Source: CAWGYT01 sp963826795 (GTDB lineage: Bacteria; Planctomycetota; Planctomycetia; Pirellulales; Pirellulaceae). Taken from it: 64,000 bases of DNA. The DNA is taken from contig CAWGYT010000027.1 in the NCBI GenBank assembly GCA_963826795.1, forward strand, positions 204,239 through 268,238, in the 5' to 3' direction. The notes beneath the pieces are model-generated. The model did not search any database. It was not told the origin of the DNA and saw only the letters and a program-made list of their open reading frames with translations. Shown one piece after another: positions 49,107 to 56,039 of the stretch. The position numbers and the translations under genes are program-made. Each line of letters begins with the position of its first letter. Within the stretch, counting starts at the first letter, position 1.

Positions 49107-49427
49107 ATGGTGACAGCACGAACTCAGAAGCCTGAGCGAGACACGGAGGGCCAGACTGGTGAGCCCGCCATCGTTTCACTTGCCCGTCAACGCCTGGAAT
49201 CGCATCCCCACTTTCACCATCATTGCGAGACGGTTCGCATGGTGTGGGTCGAAAAGCAAGGCTTGGTGATGAGCGGTCGACTACCTTCGTTCCACTTGAA
49301 GCAACTCGCGCAGGAGGCTCTGCGTGGACTGAACGTGACGGTTGTCAATCGAATCGAAGTCGTTTGCCCCGACGGCTTGAGCAGCGTTCAGCAAGCCACC
49401 AGGCCAGAACCACGCAACCCGCGCTAA
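49107..49427 (+). CDS. BON-like domain protein
   Basis: 106 residues from ATG 49107, with AAAGGA close upstream. The core IVSLARQRLESHPHF...VWVEKQGLVMSGRLPSFHLK and LAQEALRGLNVTVVNRIEV follows the BON pattern (helix, strand with G at V.GRLPS, helix, strand). Small planctomycete BON-like proteins of this type cluster with Usp and hypoxia genes. No signal peptide is seen. Intact. Confidence 0.7.
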   Translation: MVTARTQKPERDTEGQTGEPAIVSLARQRLESHPHFHHHCETVRMVWVEKQGLVMSGRLPSFHLKQLAQEALRGLNVTVVNRIEVVCPDGLSSVQQATRPEPRNPR

Positions 49428-49822
49428 GCAGGTGGGGCATTCCGGTTCGCCTTTGCCTTCAGCCGGCAGCGAACGTTCTGATGCGGCCTTCCAACACCAT
49501 TCGCGGTCCGTCCACTTGGGGAAGAATGACACGGGCGCAGCGATTCGCCACGGTGCTCGCCGCCGGGGCTTCTTGGAAAAGATCGAGCTGCCACTCGCTG
49601 CTAGCTCGAAGATCTGCCCCGGTGAGTTTTCACACACGTCGAAAAACGCTTGCGCGGCGAAAGATGTCCGTGCCGTGCAGCGTTGCTGGCAGTTCGGCTC
49701 TCGCAGTTGTTTCGTCGATTAGTACTGTTCGGCACGAGAGATGCTTTCGGGCCGATTGAGGGGTCGGCTTGTTGCCCGCCCTTTTTACCTCACTCGGTTA
49801 CCCAAGCAGAAGGAGTGTGACA
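49428..49822. other. Spacer before secreted paralogue B, with weak sigma-54-like box
   Basis: No supported gene. At 49730-49744 CGGCAC-GAGAG-ATGC matches the sigma-54 consensus except for two positions and would start transcription ~65 bases before ATG 49823. Confidence 0.4.
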
Positions 49823-50498
49823 ATGAAAAGTCTTGCAACGTTCGCTCTCGCCGTTCTTGCAGCGACGCCCGTGATGGCTGCTGAACAGACGAAAGCCAAG
49901 GGTGAGAAGCCAGCCGCGTCTCCGGGCTGGTTGATTGTCGAGGAAGACATTTGGACCCCCTTGCGCTTCGAGCCGCTCGCATCGCTCGATGCGATTCGCT
50001 ATCACTATCGCCGTAACGAGGAAAAGGCTGCGGCTAATGAGATCGACAAAGCGGTGAGCTGGTTGACACTAGCCGCTCAGCCACGCAATGCCGATCACTC
50101 AGGAGAAGTTAACCACGGCCGCGAAGGAACTCACGAGTGTCGCGAAGAATCTACGCGCAGGAAATATCAGGTCGGCAGCTGACGTGGATGGGGCGCTGAG
50201 CCGCGCCGCGCAGGCGTTGGGTGAATGGCACTACTACAAGGCCAAGGAGGCGTGGGGCAAGAACGAAGAACAAGATGCCGGTCGTGACTTGGCGTTGGCA
50301 GCCGACTACCTGCAACACGCCGCCAACTCGGCACACTACGAATTCGGTCCCGATACCAGCAAGGTTATCACGGACTTCTACGATCACGGGCGGTGGGACG
50401 TCGAAACAACGACCTACGATCACAACACGCTCGGTATGCACTTGCAAAGCATCGAGAAAATGATTAGCGAGCTTGCCGCCAAACTGAAGCAAGCTTAG
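49823..50498 (+). pseudogene. Secreted helical stress-island protein, paralogue B, one frameshift
   Basis: ATG 49823 with AAGGAG upstream. Signal peptide SLATFALAVLAATPVMA, then KGEKPAASPGWLIVEEDIW and PLRFEPL, matching the opening of the 26088 protein, and EEKAAANEIDKAVSWLTLAA. The phase changes near 50085; the remainder TQEKLTTAAKELTSVAKNL, GEWHYYKAKEAWGKNEEQDA and ADYLQHAANSAHYEFG is in another frame and ends at 50498. Without the shift both paralogues have the same length and layout. Function unknown; export and stress context are the only hints. Confidence 0.75.
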
Positions 50499-50595
50499 GT
50501 TGCCGGACTTCGATAGTGCGGCAAATCGGGCTCTGCACAGGATAGATTAAACGGGCCCAAACCAAAAGCCGTCGGGCGTATAGCGATTGGCTAGA

Positions 50596-50637
50596 CCTTG
50601 ATCAAGCAAAGGCCGTGCGGCTTTCGCTTGATCAAGG
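50596..50637. promoter_or_regulatory. Inverted repeat of two CTTGATCAAG palindromes
   Basis: CCTTGATCAAGC (50596-50607) and GCTTGATCAAGG (50626-50637) form a 12-bp-arm hairpin with partial pairing of the loop. Each arm contains the self-complementary CTTGATCAAG. It may be a terminator for the gene ending at 50498 or a dimeric operator. The rest of 50499-50808 holds no gene. Confidence 0.5.
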
Positions 50638-50808
50638 ACTAGCAAGACTGGTTCATCCTTCCCGCTGAGTCCGGAAATGGCTGAGCGATCGACTTAGCCC
50701 GTGAACCAAAGCGACGAAGGAAAGTGGAAACCTGTTCGAACGATGACGCCTTCGTCGGTGGCTTTTGTTACCGGGACGACGCCACTATTCGGTTTGGCTC
50801 ATCGAGTT

Positions 50809-51117
50809 CTAATGCAATATGCCCCAGATGATAAGCAGAAGACCCGCTAGCGAAAGGATACCGATGCCCCAAACTCCGAGCGCTGATATGGAAAACAGTG
50901 CCAGGAAGATAGCGGCAGCTCCAAAAGCGATGGCCATGGTTCGCTTCGAGATGCGACCGGCGCTGGCTACCAATGCTCCCTCGCGCCGTAGCTCCTCTTG
51001 CTCCAGCAACTCAGCCTTCTGGCACCGTTCCTTCATCCGCACCTCCTCGGTACTCAATGCGTTTCCGTTGCGTTTTGGTTCTGATTCAGGGGCGTACGCT
51101 TTGCTGGTCGTCACCAT
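50809..51117 (-). CDS. Small membrane protein with charged N-terminus
   Basis: 102 residues from ATG 51117, with GAGGAGAGATG upstream. A charged helix (EEVRMKERCQKAELLEQEEL) precedes two hydrophobic helices (TMAIAFGAAAIFLALFSISA and GIGILSLAGLLLIIWGIL). Function unknown. It lies downstream of the MscS gene on the same strand. Confidence 0.6.
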   Translation of the reverse strand: MVTTSKAYAPESEPKRNGNALSTEEVRMKERCQKAELLEQEELRREGALVASAGRISKRTMAIAFGAAAIFLALFSISALGVWGIGILSLAGLLLIIWGILH

Positions 51118-51169
51118 AACATCTCTCCTCTGTTGAAAACACTCACTACAGTACTCATTAACTGGGCGA

Positions 51170-52756
51170 TTACTGTGCCCTCGGGGATCGGCATTCTTGT
51201 CCGATTGCGCGTCCCCGATCATTAATCGGCGTTGCCGACCGGTTCCCTAGGCGAAGCGTCGGCGTTTGGCGCAAGAGATTCTCACCTGCTTCTGGCATCC
51301 GCGCATGTTTGGCCTGCGCTTCGATCTCGCCGGCGTCACTGCTGAGTCCGCCTTCGGCCGACGACGACACGGGGTGGGGTTCAGGAATCTCGGCGCCGCC
51401 ATCTCGAAGCGAGGGCGTTATCGCGGAATCCGCTTCCGTCCGGCGGTCGATCAAGTGAACGGGTACGCCGTGGGGGAACACCATCTCGCGAGATTCATCG
51501 GGCAAGGAGATGTTGGCGTTCTGCAGCGCTCTTTTGGTCAGCCGGATCACCGCGGACCGCACTTTGAGCCAACTGTGTTGTTTTCCATCGAGCCAAAAGT
51601 AGATCCGAAGATCAACGGTTGATCGGCCCAGACCATCCACCAACACCCAGGGCTCGGGATCGTTGAGTACGGCCGGATGGTCGCGCAGCACTTGGTGGGC
51701 GATTTCCTGAGCGGCCGGAATCGACGCTTCATAGCCGATGCCAATCACGAAGTCCTCCCGGCGGTTGCGGTTGCTGGTGAAGTTGCGAATCGTGTTCTTA
51801 AACACCGTTGCGTTCGGGATCTGCAGATAATTTCCCTGAAGATTCATCAAGATCGTCGTGCGCGCTGTCACGCGTTGGACATAACCAAGCAGTCCGTTGA
51901 CTTCCACAAGGTCGCCAACCTCAAATGGCTTCTGGAGGCTCAAGTAGATGCTGGCCAGAAAGTTTTCGGTGATTTCCTTAAAGGCAATACCCAGCGCCAA
52001 CCCCAGCAGGCCCGTACCACCAACAAGCGTAAGGGCCAATTGAGTCAATCCCGCTACACGCAGCACGAGATAAACAGCGATAAGAAAGACGATGATCCCG
52101 ACACCGTTTGCCATGACGCGCCGCAGCAGCTCACTGTACACGGAGCGCGTTAATAGGTGATGAACGATGCGCGTCACCAGCCGGGAGCACAGCCAGGCAA
52201 TCGGCAGCACAACCAAGGCGAAAACCAATGTCGGCAGGCCACTGATTGTCGCTCGGCTCAGGTCACTTAACTGACTCACGAGGATGCTCGAATCCCATAG
52301 CGGTTCGTCCACGTCGACCTGATTTACTACCGCCACCACGTCCCGCGTGTTTCGCGCGAGGTCTCCGGCCCACTTCTTCAACGGTTCGCCCTCCGTCCGC
52401 CCCTTGAGGAAGACCACCCCCTCGTTAACGCTCACCTCTGCGCCGCGAAACCATCCCGTCGCCTCGAGGATTTTGCTCAGCCGATCCTTGATTTCGTCAT
52501 CGCGGGCGATTGGCTTAACTTCGACCTTATCCGGCGTCGTGGCCGCAGCTTCCGTCTTGGTTACCGATTCCACGGCTGCGGGCGCCGGTTGTGCGGTGGA
52601 CACTTGTGCCACACACAGGGCTGGCAGCATCAGGACCGCGAGTAGGGTCAGCGCACGACGGTCCCGGTTGGTTGCGGACAGCAGTTTCAAGTAGCTTCGC
52701 CGCACGCCCTTGACCGCCGGCTGTCGCGGCGTGCACCTTCCGGCTTGTTTCGTCAT
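51170..52756 (-). CDS. MscS-family mechanosensitive channel with N-terminal BON domain
   Basis: 528 residues, intact. Signal/anchor (LTLLAVLMLPALCVAQ), a BON domain (~85-150: FRGAEVSVNEGVVFLKGRTE, DVVAVVNQVDV), three membrane helices, then the MscS pore and beta domain: GGTGLLGLALGIAFKEITEN, LQKPFEVGDLVEVNGLLGYV, NLQGNYLQIPNATVFKNTI. A long polar C-terminal tail follows. It releases solutes on hypo-osmotic stress; the BON domain may attach to the outer membrane. Starts as ATGA overlap with the 64-residue membrane protein upstream. Confidence 0.9.
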   Translation of the reverse strand: MTKQAGRCTPRQPAVKGVRRSYLKLLSATNRDRRALTLLAVLMLPALCVAQVSTAQPAPAAVESVTKTEAAATTPDKVEVKPIARDDEIKDRLSKILEATGWFRGAEVSVNEGVVFLKGRTEGEPLKKWAGDLARNTRDVVAVVNQVDVDEPLWDSSILVSQLSDLSRATISGLPTLVFALVVLPIAWLCSRLVTRIVHHLLTRSVYSELLRRVMANGVGIIVFLIAVYLVLRVAGLTQLALTLVGGTGLLGLALGIAFKEITENFLASIYLSLQKPFEVGDLVEVNGLLGYVQRVTARTTILMNLQGNYLQIPNATVFKNTIRNFTSNRNRREDFVIGIGYEASIPAAQEIAHQVLRDHPAVLNDPEPWVLVDGLGRSTVDLRIYFWLDGKQHSWLKVRSAVIRLTKRALQNANISLPDESREMVFPHGVPVHLIDRRTEADSAITPSLRDGGAEIPEPHPVSSSAEGGLSSDAGEIEAQAKHARMPEAGENLLRQTPTLRLGNRSATPINDRGRAIGQECRSPRAQ

Positions 52757-52947
52757 TGATCATTTCCTGCGCTGCCCGGCGCGGGCGTTTCTGGCGTGGC
52801 TCGAAACGGACGCCAGGCTTCGTCCATCGAAAGAATGTAAGCGAACGTCGCCATCAGCATCAGTGCCACGACCACCAAGAGGCTCCAGTTTCGCCGGCGT
52901 GGATGCCGCTGACTGTGCGGGTCGTTTTGGTGGTGGCGATCTGTCAT
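52753..52947 (-). CDS. Small single-pass membrane protein upstream of MscS
   Basis: 64 residues from ATG 52947: a His/Arg/Gln-rich start (HHQNDPHSQRHPRRR), one membrane helix (SLLVVVALMLMATFAYIL) and a short Pro-rich tail. Its stop overlaps the MscS start (ATGA), indicating coupled translation. Function unknown. Confidence 0.6.
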   Translation of the reverse strand: MTDRHHQNDPHSQRHPRRRNWSLLVVVALMLMATFAYILSMDEAWRPFRATPETPAPGSAGNDQ

Positions 52948-52998
52948 GGCCGGGTTCCAGTTGCAAAAAACGGGACTGCTGAAAGGCCTTCGGCGTCA

Positions 52999-53214
52999 TC
53001 ACAACAAGATGCGGACACACAGATAAACGAGCCCAACGACGGCGGCGAGTCCAGCGGTCAGCAGCGTGATCCCTATGGCTCCGACACCTTTCGCGGCCAG
53101 CGAGCCACAGGTGGCGCACGCTTCTGCTTTGCCGGAATTCGGGTCAATCAACACGGGCTCACCACACGTCGGGCAAGCCCCCCAATTCTCGTTGCTCTCT
53201 GCGCTCGAAGTCAT
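52999..53214 (-). CDS. Zinc-ribbon membrane protein
   Basis: 71 residues from ATG 53214. Two CxxC pairs (CPTCGEP and CATCGS) form a zinc ribbon, followed by one hydrophobic helix (IGITLLTAGLAAVVGLVYLC). Likely heads the MscS operon. A sigma-54-like box lies ~160 bases upstream (53373-53387). Confidence 0.65.
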   Translation of the reverse strand: MTSSAESNENWGACPTCGEPVLIDPNSGKAEACATCGSLAAKGVGAIGITLLTAGLAAVVGLVYLCVRILL

Positions 53215-53372
53215 GTTTATGTTCCTGGCGGTAGGATGACGTCCTTATCCGTCGACCTAATCTGATCGAGCCCGAACACATCTGGAGCGCCGACTCCCCG
53301 TGTTATTCATGGCAAATCGCTGCTTTGAGCTACAGTGCGAACAGCGTTAGATATTTCTCTTCATCTGAATGA

Positions 53373-53387
53373 GCAATTAACATGCCG
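53373..53387 (-). promoter_or_regulatory. Possible sigma-54 promoter for the zinc-ribbon/MscS operon
   Basis: Minus strand CGGCAT-GTTAA-TTGC, two mismatches in the -24 box, full -12 box, correct spacing. Rest of the 53215-53615 spacer holds the regulatory sites listed separately and no gene. Confidence 0.35.
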
Positions 53388-53439
53388 GGCGTGTCTTGGG
53401 GAATTCCGTGAGGTCTTGTCCGTAACACGATTAGTGTCT

Positions 53440-53452
53440 GGTCGGTACGACC
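53440..53452. promoter_or_regulatory. Palindrome GGTCG-GTA-CGACC, enhancer candidate
   Basis: A perfect 5-bp-arm palindrome that includes the octamer CTGGTCGG (53438-53445), ~100 bases upstream of the Usp -24 box. The distance fits an upstream activating sequence for a sigma-54 activator. Confidence 0.4.
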
Positions 53453-53550
53453 GATCATTGACCGGCGTGGTGAATTTGCGTTTCGTCGGCAGTGTCGCAA
53501 CTCACGTTCGCAGTGGAGCCAGTTTGTTATCGACAGGTCCGCCAACGCAC

Positions 53551-53565
53551 TGGCGCAAAAATTGC
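53551..53565 (+). promoter_or_regulatory. Sigma-54 promoter for the Usp gene
   Basis: TGGCGC-AAAAA-TTGC then T, one mismatch to consensus. Predicted start near 53577, 39 bases before ATG 53616. Confidence 0.65.
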
Positions 53566-53615
53566 TTCTCCACTCCATCAGCGCAAGCGATCACGACGAA
53601 TAGGAGGCAAGAAAC

Positions 53616-54047
53616 ATGACGACGAAGAAGATCCTTTACGCGACGGATTATTCGGAGCCCAGCCGAGCAGCGTTATGCGTGGCCGAATCGCTGGCTCGCG
53701 ATGAGGGTGCCACGCTGCTAATTGCGCACGTTTCCGAGCTGGAAGAGTACCCGCAGGGCGAATCGTTCGACGAAGACAGTCAACCGTCGCCGGTGGAGCT
53801 TGCGCATCTGCAGGCCGTCAAGCCGGGGGACGCCGATCTTAGTTGCGAGCATCGTTTGATTTACGGCAAACCAGCCGAGGCGATTGTCACGCTGGCCCGA
53901 GAGGAAGGCGTGACCAAGCTTGTTGTCGGTACCCATGGCCGAACGGGTCTGGCGCATTTGCTTGCTGGCAGCGTCGCGGAAGCGGTGATCAGGAGCGCGC
54001 CCTGCCCGGTCGTCGTTGTCAAAAAGCCGCCGAAGAACATGAACTGA
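53616..54047 (+). CDS. Universal stress protein (UspA family)
   Basis: 143 residues from ATG 53616, with AGGAGG at 53602-53607. KILYATDYSEPSRAALCVAE at the start, and the ATP-binding G-2x-G-9x-G(S) pattern in GTHGRTGLAHLLAGSVAEAV near the end, so an ATP-binding Usp. It is a soluble protein induced in stress and energy limitation. Preceded by a sigma-54 promoter and followed after 37 bases by a DUF1269-like gene, probably in one transcript. Intact. Confidence 0.92.
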   Translation: MTTKKILYATDYSEPSRAALCVAESLARDEGATLLIAHVSELEEYPQGESFDEDSQPSPVELAHLQAVKPGDADLSCEHRLIYGKPAEAIVTLAREEGVTKLVVGTHGRTGLAHLLAGSVAEAVIRSAPCPVVVVKKPPKNMN

Positions 54048-54084
54048 CGTAGCGCGTCCGCATCCTCGAAAATGGAACGGCAAA

Positions 54085-54635
54085 ATGTACGACGAATGTG
54101 TGGTGGCCGTTTACGAAGACGTTGAGCAGGCGCGACTGGCGGTGCATATCTTGAACCGGTCCGACTTTCCCACACAGCGGATATCCTTGGTCGCGGCACA
54201 CCTGGAAGATCACCCTGAACTCGAAACCGAGCTGAACTTCGGCGACGATTCGCTGCGAGACGCTTTCATCGGCGGGGGCTTAGGCGGCCTGCTTGGGATG
54301 CTGGCGGGCGCGTCCGTGGTTGCATTGGCAGGCGGCGGTGTCGCCCTATTCGCCGGACCGCTCGCCGGACTGGCCACCGGAGCGGTGGTTGGCTCGTTGC
54401 TTGGCGGAATGGAAGGTTGGGGGTCCACAGGTCCCATCTCGCTCACTACGCAAATCTCGTCGACCATGGGCATCCGCTGGTTATCGCGCACGGGGAGCCG
54501 TTGCTGGTCGCAGAAGCGCATCGGCTGCTGAAACAAACTGCCTTTAGGGAATTGCACTTCCACGCCAAGACGGACGATGACGCACCTGAGATCCTTGGAC
54601 TAAGTAGGAATAAACCGTCAACGCGTAAGCCGTGA
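54085..54635 (+). pseudogene. DUF1269/GSP17M-like protein, one frameshift
   Basis: ATG 54085. VVAVYEDVEQARLAVHILNR is the first alpha/beta unit; a Gly/Ala hairpin follows (GGGLGGLLGMLAGASVVALA, GPLAGLATGAVVGSLLGG). At the GGGGG run near 54420 the phase changes and the second unit VHRSHLAHYANLVDHGHPLV, GEPLLVAEAHRLLKQT continues in another frame to 54635. Same layout as the 48407 protein. Likely co-transcribed with the Usp gene. Confidence 0.75.
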
Positions 54636-54763
54636 ATCGGCGAGGTGTCGGCTCGCTGCTAGCGTCGCGAACCGCCGGAATAAGACCACCCCCCGCGGCA
54701 CGAATGAAAACCTAGCAGACCGGAGGCTAATGCTAATGTCTCTCGAAACCGGAAAACAGCACT

Positions 54764-55192
54764 TTACCAACCCGGTCCGCAGCCTCGTAGACGAACGGGG
54801 GCCTTCTCCTTATCACCCAGAGCCTCATAGGTTCGGCCGCGCATCAAGCACGCACGGGCGTATTCCGGATTGAATTCGATGGCCTTGGTAAAATCTACGA
54901 CGGCCTTGGTCATCGCGTTGCCGTGCGACAGTTGGGCGAAACCACGCGCGTAGCAGGCCTCTGCGTTGTTCGGGTCGTCCTGGATTGCTTTGTCGTAGCT
55001 GGCCATGGCTTCCTGCTCCGGGTTTGGGTCAAGCTGGGTCATCTTGGTGTAGTCGTTGCTATTGACATCTTCGACCTTCTGCGTTTCGTCGACTCCGGAG
55101 AGCTTCTGGTCGCCCCGGGAAACGTCTGTTTCGAACTTGGCCCTGACACGAGGCGAACAGCCGTTGGCGACGACGATAACTAGAACGCACAT
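54764..55192 (-). CDS. TPR-repeat lipoprotein
   Basis: About 142 residues from ATG 55192. A very short lipoprotein signal (CVLVIVVANGC) is followed by a polar linker and two tetratricopeptide repeats: MASYDKAIQDDPNNAEACYA-RGFAQL and VVDFTKAIEFNPEYARACLM-RGRTYEALGD. The end (APVRLRGCGPGW) departs from the repeat, while another phase reads VYEAADRVGKVLF, so the C-terminus may be shifted. The N-terminus may be shifted too: an ATG with GGAG at ~55214 opens a different phase. Function unknown. Confidence 0.6.
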   Translation of the reverse strand: MCVLVIVVANGCSPRVRAKFETDVSRGDQKLSGVDETQKVEDVNSNDYTKMTQLDPNPEQEAMASYDKAIQDDPNNAEACYARGFAQLSHGNAMTKAVVDFTKAIEFNPEYARACLMRGRTYEALGDKEKAPVRLRGCGPGW

Positions 55193-55256
55193 AACGCTGG
55201 AAGCGAGAATGCCATGTTTGTTTCTCCTGTGAGCGAAATGTCCATCCTACGGATGC

Positions 55257-55559
55257 TTATGCAGCTCTCGACGGTGCCATGGACGAACGCGGGCGAACGG
55301 ACGAGTGCAGCATCAGCCACTGGCCAAGGTGTTCCTCCGAGAGAATGCCCACCAATTCGTCCCGGCTTTTGACCAACAGCGTCGGGCAGCCGCAAGCGTT
55401 CATTTTGTCAAGCACGCGGTCGAGCGGTTCGTTTTCGTCGACCATCAGACAGTTCCGGCGTACGAACTCGGCCACTTTGTGATGGCCATCGCCTTGCGTT
55501 AGGGCTTTGACCACGTCGCCGATACCGGCGATCTGACCGAGCTTCAAAGACCATTTCAC
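55257..55559 (-). pseudogene. Site-2-protease/CBS gene with the protease core deleted in frame
   Basis: GTG 55559 with AAGGAG 6 bases upstream. The product begins VKWSLKLGQIAGI, the hallmark start of M50 site-2-protease-like membrane proteins (MKWS.KLG..AGI). It then jumps directly to GDVVKALTQGDG and a CBS module: HKVAEFVRRNCLMVDENEPL, LDKMNACGCPTLLVKSRDEL and VGILSEEHLGQWLML. Relatives have ~250 residues in between, with membrane helices, HExxH and the first CBS repeat. The join is in frame, so a ~100-residue soluble CBS protein could still be made from the sigma-54 promoter upstream. Confidence 0.7.
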
Positions 55560-55635
55560 GGGCGGCTCCTTACTGTGCAGCGTCGCGAAATGCGGCTGCT
55601 GCCCAAGCAACGTAACGAACTCTCGATTGAATTAG

Positions 55636-55650
55636 GCAATTCGCGTGCCG
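55636..55650 (-). promoter_or_regulatory. Sigma-54 promoter for the site-2-protease/CBS gene
   Basis: Minus strand CGGCAC-GCGAA-TTGC then C, one mismatch to consensus. Predicted start near 55624, 65 bases before GTG 55559. Confidence 0.65.
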
Positions 55651-55701
55651 TCCGGCAGCTGGATAGGATAAGATGGCCATGACTCCGCTATTGTCCTGGA
55701 A

Positions 55702-55729
55702 GCGACCAGTGTCTGCCCGCGGCGACCAA
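55702..55729. promoter_or_regulatory. Direct repeat GCGACCAN spaced 20 bp between divergent sigma-54 promoters
   Basis: GCGACCAG (55702-55709) and GCGACCAA (55722-55729), the reverse complement of CTGGTCGC/TTGGTCGC and similar to the CTGGTCGG sites at 48345 and 53438. Lies 52 bases behind one sigma-54 promoter and ~130 behind the other. Enhancer candidate. The rest of 55560-56039 has no gene. Confidence 0.4.
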
Positions 55730-55857
55730 TTCCTGTCCGATGTTGTGCGTATTGCGGATCGTCTCATCCCCGTCGCAAACGCGTTTGGTTTAGCGGATTG
55801 ATCGTGCTGGGAACTCAGCGCATGATGGAATCTGAACCGAATTCGTCACGCTACGCT

Positions 55858-55872
55858 TGGCACGTAAGTCGC
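55858..55872 (+). promoter_or_regulatory. Sigma-54 promoter for the GH15 gene
   Basis: TGGCACG-TAAG-TCGC then A: complete -24 box, one mismatch in the -12 box. Predicted start near 55884, ~155 bases before ATG 56040. Confidence 0.65.
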
Positions 55873-56039
55873 ATTCAACGTTTCCGCTGGTACCAGCGCA
55901 TGGCGATCGCGCCGTCAAGGCACCAAGCCCGGGAGGGGATCTGGAAACCGCGCTCCCGTTTGGCAGGGAGTTCTGACACAGCAGGTTGCCGGTTTGTTGG
56001 CGAGGGAGGCTGCTTCTTCGAACCCAGAAAACAGCGACC

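Noticed and set aside
49281..49637. 118-residue minus-strand frame
   Set aside because: It overlaps the BON-like gene antisense and has neither a start signal nor a family resemblance.
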